A program made the translations under genes and the position numbers. Below are positions 14,536 to 18,589 of a DNA stretch of 18,589 nucleotides, in pieces. Within the stretch, counting starts at the first letter, position 1; each line of letters begins with the position of its first letter. The stretch covers positions 1-18,589 of the forward strand of contig URLF01000050.1 in the NCBI GenBank assembly GCA_900548705.1. The letters run 5' to 3'. Under the pieces are notes generated by a model. The model had not been told where the DNA came from and did not search any database. It saw nothing but the letters and a program-made list of their open reading frames with translations. The stretch is from an uncultured Porphyromonadaceae bacterium. GTDB taxonomy: Bacteria; Bacteroidota; Bacteroidia; Bacteroidales; Muribaculaceae.

Positions 14536-14542
14536 TTTCATA

Positions 14543-16174
14543 ATGAGGAAAATTGTTTTATGTTTGATGGCGGCGGGAGTCGCCTTCTCTTCATGGGCCG
14601 CAGGTGATGGGGTATCCATCGTCTCGGATCCATCCCCGGTCGTGGCGACGCGACCGGTGTCTATCACAATCACGACTTCCGATTTCGGAAGCGAGGTATA
14701 TCTTTACACATGGGCTGTGACCGGCAGCGGAGGTTCCAAAGAAGCTGCCTCCTGGAGCAATGCCAATGTGGAGAAATACAGGATGTCCGGTTCGAATGGT
14801 GTCTATTCCTATACCATCCAGGACATCAAGTCGTTTTATTCGCTCAGCGACAGTGAGGTGTCAGATCTGGCGAAAATCGGTTTTATCGCCAAGACCAAAA
14901 ATGGCAAACAGACTGAAGACTGTTTCGTGAATGTCATTCAGGCTCCTGTGCAAAAATATTCGGGAGGTTCAGGAACAGCGGCCGACCCCTATATTCTGGC
15001 CACAACAGCTGATCTAAAGGACTTATCAACCGCAATGTCTGATTGGGACAAATGTTTCAAAATGGAGGCTGACATCGTGGCTGCCGGTATCACCAAACCT
15101 GTCGGAGACAAGGCTAATCCTTTCAAAGGTGTGTTTGACGGCAATGGCAAGAACATCAGCAGCCTGAACCTCACTTCCACCACTTTCGGGGAAGGTACCG
15201 GGTTGTTCGGAACTGTCGGCGAGGGTGCGGAAATCCGTGATCTCGGAGTCATCGACGCGACCATCAACGGAATGTGCTTCACCGGAATACTTGCCGGATA
15301 TGTCAATGGGGGTACAATATCCCGCTGTTATTCTACCGGAACTGTCAAGGCGACCTCGATTTGTGTGGGTGGTCTGGTAGGAGAGAATGGCGGAACAATA
15401 TCCGACTGTTATTCTGTCGCGAATGTCGATGCCCGGACAGATTACGCTGTCGGAGGCCTGGTAGGAAAGAATACCGGCTCGATTGCCCGCACCATCGCGT
15501 CGGGGGATGTTGCCGGATATGATTATGTCGGCGGTCTGGTAGGCGCTAACTATGGAAGGGTGAGCAATTCGGTAGCCGTCAACGGTTCGATTGCCTCCTC
15601 AAACAATTATGTCGCCCGTTTTGGTGGAAACAACAATGGACGTAATATATCCCAAGGTAATTTTGTATGGGATTTGATTGCACCCGAAAATGGCAGCTGG
15701 ACTCGACATGGCGATCATGCGACAGCCAAGAAGTCCAATGAGCTGGCATCGGAAAGCACTTACAAGTCCATCACAGGTTGGGATTTCGACAATGTCTGGG
15801 TATGGCGTGTCGAACCTGTAAGAGCATCAATCGCGGCTCAAGGTCCGGTTCTGCGTTCATTTGGTGAAAGTCAGCCTTATATCTTCCCCGAGGAGCTTTT
15901 CAACACGATTTCCGGAGTAGAGGTTGTGGAATCAGACGGCGTGAAGGTTTCCGTCTCTCCTAACCCGACTGAGGGGCTGCTTTCTGTCTCGGCGCCCGCT
16001 CCTGTGACCTCCGCCCAAGTTTTCTCGCTTGGAGGACAATTGGTGGCAAGTGTGGACGGCGGCGAGAGCAAGGATGTCACACTCGATATGACGGACTGTG
16101 CGGCCGGTGTGTACCTGCTGCATGTCGAAATGGCGGGTACTGCTCCTGTCATCATCAAGGTAATCAAGAAGTAA
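14543..16174 (+). CDS. Secreted GLUG-repeat protein with T9SS type A sorting domain
   Basis: The 543-residue protein has a Sec signal peptide (KIVLCLMAAGVAFSSWA, cut near residue 20). An Ig-like N-terminal domain (about 21-135) has a spacing of VYLYTWAV, W, NGVYSYTIQDIKSFYSL and IGFIAKTKNG like the domains that precede Bacteroidetes alpha-glucan enzymes. A bridging region (141-210) with GGSGTAADPYILATTADL leads into about four GLUG repeats (245-350; e.g. VGGLVGENGGTISDCYS). The last 75 residues are a T9SS sorting domain (VSPNPTEGLLSV, AQVFSLGGQLV, CAAGVYLLHVE, basic end). It is therefore expected on the cell surface or secreted. The ATG at 14543 is preferred to an in-frame one at 14459, which would put 28 unusual residues before the signal peptide. 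It lies 19 bases before the amylase gene. No catalytic residues are recognised; a binding or adhesion role is inferred. Confidence 0.85.
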   Translation: MRKIVLCLMAAGVAFSSWAAGDGVSIVSDPSPVVATRPVSITITTSDFGSEVYLYTWAVTGSGGSKEAASWSNANVEKYRMSGSNGVYSYTIQDIKSFYSLSDSEVSDLAKIGFIAKTKNGKQTEDCFVNVIQAPVQKYSGGSGTAADPYILATTADLKDLSTAMSDWDKCFKMEADIVAAGITKPVGDKANPFKGVFDGNGKNISSLNLTSTTFGEGTGLFGTVGEGAEIRDLGVIDATINGMCFTGILAGYVNGGTISRCYSTGTVKATSICVGGLVGENGGTISDCYSVANVDARTDYAVGGLVGKNTGSIARTIASGDVAGYDYVGGLVGANYGRVSNSVAVNGSIASSNNYVARFGGNNNGRNISQGNFVWDLIAPENGSWTRHGDHATAKKSNELASESTYKSITGWDFDNVWVWRVEPVRASIAAQGPVLRSFGESQPYIFPEELFNTISGVEVVESDGVKVSVSPNPTEGLLSVSAPAPVTSAQVFSLGGQLVASVDGGESKDVTLDMTDCAAGVYLLHVEMAGTAPVIIKVIKK

Positions 16175-16193
16175 TCCAACATCAGTAACAAAG

Positions 16194-18518
16194 ATGAAAA
16201 TTTCATATTCAATATCCGGCACCTTGAGGTCGCTTTGTGCGGGGGTGCTTCTCGGCGGTTCGGCATTTGTTTCCTCCGCCACAACAGACAGCGGCAACGC
16301 TTCGCTCGACGCGCTTGAGATAAAGGTCGACGGCCAGAACATTGTTGCAAGTTTCTCTCCGGAGACTGTGGTTTATACAGTGGAGGCTGAGAATCAGCTT
16401 CCCACTTTGGCGTCATTCTCTGCCGCTCCCGTGGCGTCAGACGCCACCGTTGACATCACTGTCAACGGTTCGACCTTAAACAACCATTCGGTGGCCCAGC
16501 TTGTAAAGGGTGACAACAATGTGGCTTTCAAGGTCACCAGCGGAAACGCCACAAAGACATACAACGTAAAGATTTCACCGGCCTCAAATGGACGCACCGT
16601 ATATTTCAAGGGTGGATGGTCTAAGACTCCCTATGTCTACATCTATTCCGAGGGGACATCGACGACAATGCATGCTGGCGCATGGCCCGGCACTCAGATG
16701 AGCGACTATGGGAATGGATGGTATGACTATCAGCTCCCTGAAGAAGCTGATGCCTCAGCCCGTGTGATTTTCAACACAGGGGATGGTGGCAGCGAGCGTT
16801 ATCCCGCCGATCAGCAGCCGGGTATGTTGCTCGATTTCCCCGGCAAGCAGGGTTGGTATCTCCTTTCAGAGAAGAAATGGTATGATTCCAATCCCGACGG
16901 CCCGCATAAACCGGCTATCACCGTTTCACCTGCCGGAGGACGAGTGAAAGGCAGTTCCGTGATTTCAATCAGTTTCTCCAACGACCCGACATCGGTTTCC
17001 GGAAGCTTCAATGGCCGTCAGCTGAATCTCTCCGCGACCTCGGTCACCACCCTCAATGTCGCCGATTATCTTAACGACGGCGAGAGTGCCCAACTGTCGG
17101 TATCCGCATCCAATGATGAGGGTGAGACTACCTTCTCAGCCACTTATAACCGTGACGATTCCCAGCCGGTGACCACCTTGACCGGAGATTTCCGCGAATT
17201 GTCGATATATCAGGTCATGGTTGGCTCGTTCCAGCATGGCGAAGGTGGTGCCACAGGTTATTCCGATATGTGGGGCCCGGAAGGACATCGCAAGAACGGT
17301 AACCTGAGAGGTATCATCAACGCGCTTGACTATATCAAGGAACTTGGAATGAACGCTATCTGGATGACCCCTGTGTTTGATTCAACCAATGGGCAGGGTG
17401 GCGAGAAGTTACAGGCGACCGGATATTTCTGTACCAACTACTTCAAGATTGATCCGAAGTTCGGCTCCGAGGCTGAGTTCGATGAACTTGTTGAGGAAGC
17501 CCATAACCGTGGCATCTATGTGATACTTGACGGTGTGTTTGGTCATCACGGCGGTGTGACAGCTGCTTCTCCCGAGGGCCACACCATCGATACCCGGGCC
17601 GGGACTGCCAATGTGCGTGGCTCAGACGCTGGCAATATTGCTTATCCCGGATCCCTCGAATATTTCAAGGAGGTAATCCGTTACTGGATGAACCGTGGAG
17701 TAGACGGCTGGCGTCTCGATCAGTGCTACCAGGTTTACCAGGGAGGACACAACTACTGGAATGACCTCCGCAAGGAAGTTGAGGCTGTATGCCAGGAACG
17801 TAAGAACCGTGGCGAGCAATGGGGTACTCTCGGATATATGGTCGGTGAGGACTGGACAAGTGCCGGAAATATCACGGTTACCCAGCAAGACGGTCTGAAG
17901 AGTGTTATGGATTTTGACGGCAAGGACAATCTTGTCGGTCTCAGCGCAGGTGTCGGCTCAATCGGTTGGTTCCTGTCATCGGACGCTGCAGCTCGCGGTT
18001 ATAGCGACGCGGGTGTCAACCCCACCATTTTCCTGAGCAATCATGACACTTCGCGTGTGGGTGATTTTGTCGACATCAACAGCGATGTTGAGGGGCTGAT
18101 GGCCCGTCATGCTGCTGTCGCCTGCTATTCTGGCCCGGCTTGCACCTATTACGGCGATGAAATCGGAGACAAGAGAGGCAACGGAAATCCTGACAACTGG
18201 GCGCGTACTTCGGGGCGTCTTGACGGGTTCAACGCCAATGAGCAGCGTCTCCATGATTATGTGGCCAAGGTGTTCAATGCCCGCGCCGCCAATCCTGCCC
18301 TCTGGCGTGGAACTGTAAGCCGTGACCAGCGCAACAACGGCCTTGAGGTAATCACCAAGACTGATGCCGAGACCGGCAACAAGGTAGTGGTGATTTTCTC
18401 CCAGACCAACCAGACGGTGTCTATCGGCGGCACAGGTGAAGACCTCATCAACGGCGGCACTGTCAACGGGTCGGTGAATGTTTCGGCTTGGGTTCCGGCA
18501 TTCATCCGCATGCAGTAA
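16194..18518 (+). CDS. Secreted multidomain GH13 alpha-amylase-like enzyme
   Basis: The 774-residue protein has a Sec signal peptide (cut near residue 29), then a cadherin-like beta-sandwich domain (about 35-128; SLDALEIKVDG, FSPETVVYTV). A CBM26-like starch-binding module follows (about 133-225; YVYIYSEG, AWPGTQM, GWYDYQLP, VIFNTGDGG), then a further beta-sandwich (238-318) and the GH13 barrel (about 330-700). Catalytic residues are nucleophile D509 (GVDGWRLDQ), acid/base E552 (MVGEDW) and D618 (FLSNHD). A C-terminal beta domain (700-774) ends VSAWVPAFIRMQ. Region I reads DGVFGHH where Asn is usual before His, and after the nucleophile Gln-Cys replaces the usual small residue plus Lys-His pattern. 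It cuts alpha-glucan by family; exact product unknown. There is no T9SS domain or lipobox, so it should be periplasmic or released another way. Confidence 0.88.
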   Translation: MKISYSISGTLRSLCAGVLLGGSAFVSSATTDSGNASLDALEIKVDGQNIVASFSPETVVYTVEAENQLPTLASFSAAPVASDATVDITVNGSTLNNHSVAQLVKGDNNVAFKVTSGNATKTYNVKISPASNGRTVYFKGGWSKTPYVYIYSEGTSTTMHAGAWPGTQMSDYGNGWYDYQLPEEADASARVIFNTGDGGSERYPADQQPGMLLDFPGKQGWYLLSEKKWYDSNPDGPHKPAITVSPAGGRVKGSSVISISFSNDPTSVSGSFNGRQLNLSATSVTTLNVADYLNDGESAQLSVSASNDEGETTFSATYNRDDSQPVTTLTGDFRELSIYQVMVGSFQHGEGGATGYSDMWGPEGHRKNGNLRGIINALDYIKELGMNAIWMTPVFDSTNGQGGEKLQATGYFCTNYFKIDPKFGSEAEFDELVEEAHNRGIYVILDGVFGHHGGVTAASPEGHTIDTRAGTANVRGSDAGNIAYPGSLEYFKEVIRYWMNRGVDGWRLDQCYQVYQGGHNYWNDLRKEVEAVCQERKNRGEQWGTLGYMVGEDWTSAGNITVTQQDGLKSVMDFDGKDNLVGLSAGVGSIGWFLSSDAAARGYSDAGVNPTIFLSNHDTSRVGDFVDINSDVEGLMARHAAVACYSGPACTYYGDEIGDKRGNGNPDNWARTSGRLDGFNANEQRLHDYVAKVFNARAANPALWRGTVSRDQRNNGLEVITKTDAETGNKVVVIFSQTNQTVSIGGTGEDLINGGTVNGSVNVSAWVPAFIRMQ

Positions 18519-18538
18519 CGTACTCGATACAATAAAAT

Positions 18539-18587
18539 AGAATCGGTGTGTCAACATTCATTTTGGTTGACACCCCGATTCTTTTTT
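18539..18587 (+). terminator. Strong intrinsic terminator after the amylase gene
   Basis: A 17-base stem (18539-18555 with 18566-18582) has a single mismatch and a 10-base loop, and is followed by a run of six T (18582-18587). It is the clearest intrinsic terminator in the window and marks the end of the GLUG-protein/amylase unit. Confidence 0.9.
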
Positions 18588-18589
18588 AT

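Noticed and set aside
14459..14542. In-frame upstream start for the GLUG protein, adding 28 residues
   Set aside because: The added residues precede a complete signal peptide and are read from a leader with a repeat; the ATG at 14543 gives a typical secreted protein.
16200..16250. Possible lipobox (LRSLC) in the amylase signal peptide
   Set aside because: The Cys lies before the hydrophobic core rather than after it, so a signal peptidase I site near residue 29 fits better than lipid attachment.
12499..18518. A complete polysaccharide utilisation locus
   Set aside because: No SusC/SusD pair, sugar kinase, hybrid two-component system or sigma/anti-sigma regulator is present between or beside the GH53 and GH13 genes.
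1..18589. CRISPR array, tRNA, rRNA, insertion sequence, prophage or toxin-antitoxin genes
   Set aside because: No regularly spaced repeats, cloverleaf-like segment, transposase or integrase motifs, or small paired ORFs with known motifs were seen on either strand.

Overview
The window looks like a piece of chromosome from a gut-type Bacteroidales bacterium, possibly a Muribaculaceae relative; the family-level guess is inference. Three things support it. Several intergenic gaps carry the Bacteroidetes -7 box TAnnTTTG. One secreted protein ends in a type IX secretion (T9SS) sorting domain. The proteins themselves (CusA/CzcA-like RND pump, SusE-like/GLUG surface protein, FNT channel, GH53) resemble gut Bacteroidales versions. 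I see no tRNA, rRNA, CRISPR array, insertion sequence, integrase or phage gene.

Layout. Bases 1-4947 (+) hold an RND tripartite efflux operon: the end of the periplasmic adaptor, the inner-membrane pump and a TolC-like outer-membrane protein. Bases 4918-7251 (-) hold a YIP1-like membrane protein, smpB and a THUMP-like methyltransferase, the last two coupled by a TAATG overlap. Bases 7367-8764 (+) encode a type II NADH dehydrogenase. Bases 8747-12292 (-) are a translation cluster read rplY, pth, S4/Hsp15-like protein, RluA-type pseudouridine synthase, fmt, behind a clear promoter and a structured leader. Bases 12499-13593 (-) encode a secreted GH53 galactanase, divergent from an FNT-family anion channel (13671-14381, +). 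Bases 14543-18518 (+) are a two-gene secreted carbohydrate unit: a GLUG-repeat, T9SS-sorted protein and a multidomain GH13 amylase-like enzyme, closed by a strong terminator.

How the parts fit together. The efflux operon is self-contained. The translation cluster joins ribosome assembly (L25), peptidyl-tRNA recycling (Pth), rRNA handling (S4, RluA) and initiator-tRNA formylation (Fmt). SmpB adds ribosome rescue nearby. The GLUG protein and the amylase are probably co-transcribed; the former starts with a domain like those of Bacteroidetes starch-associated proteins, so the pair may bind and cut an alpha-glucan. No SusC/SusD pair or regulator is present, so neither carbohydrate locus is a full polysaccharide utilisation locus within the window.

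Most of the window is ordinary Bacteroidales core genome. I do not see a clear undescribed multi-gene system. The points most worth a second look are the GLUG/T9SS-amylase pair, the altered conserved regions of that amylase, the back-to-back promoters between GH53 and the FNT channel, the alternative hairpins in the rplY leader, and the unassigned substrate of the RND pump.
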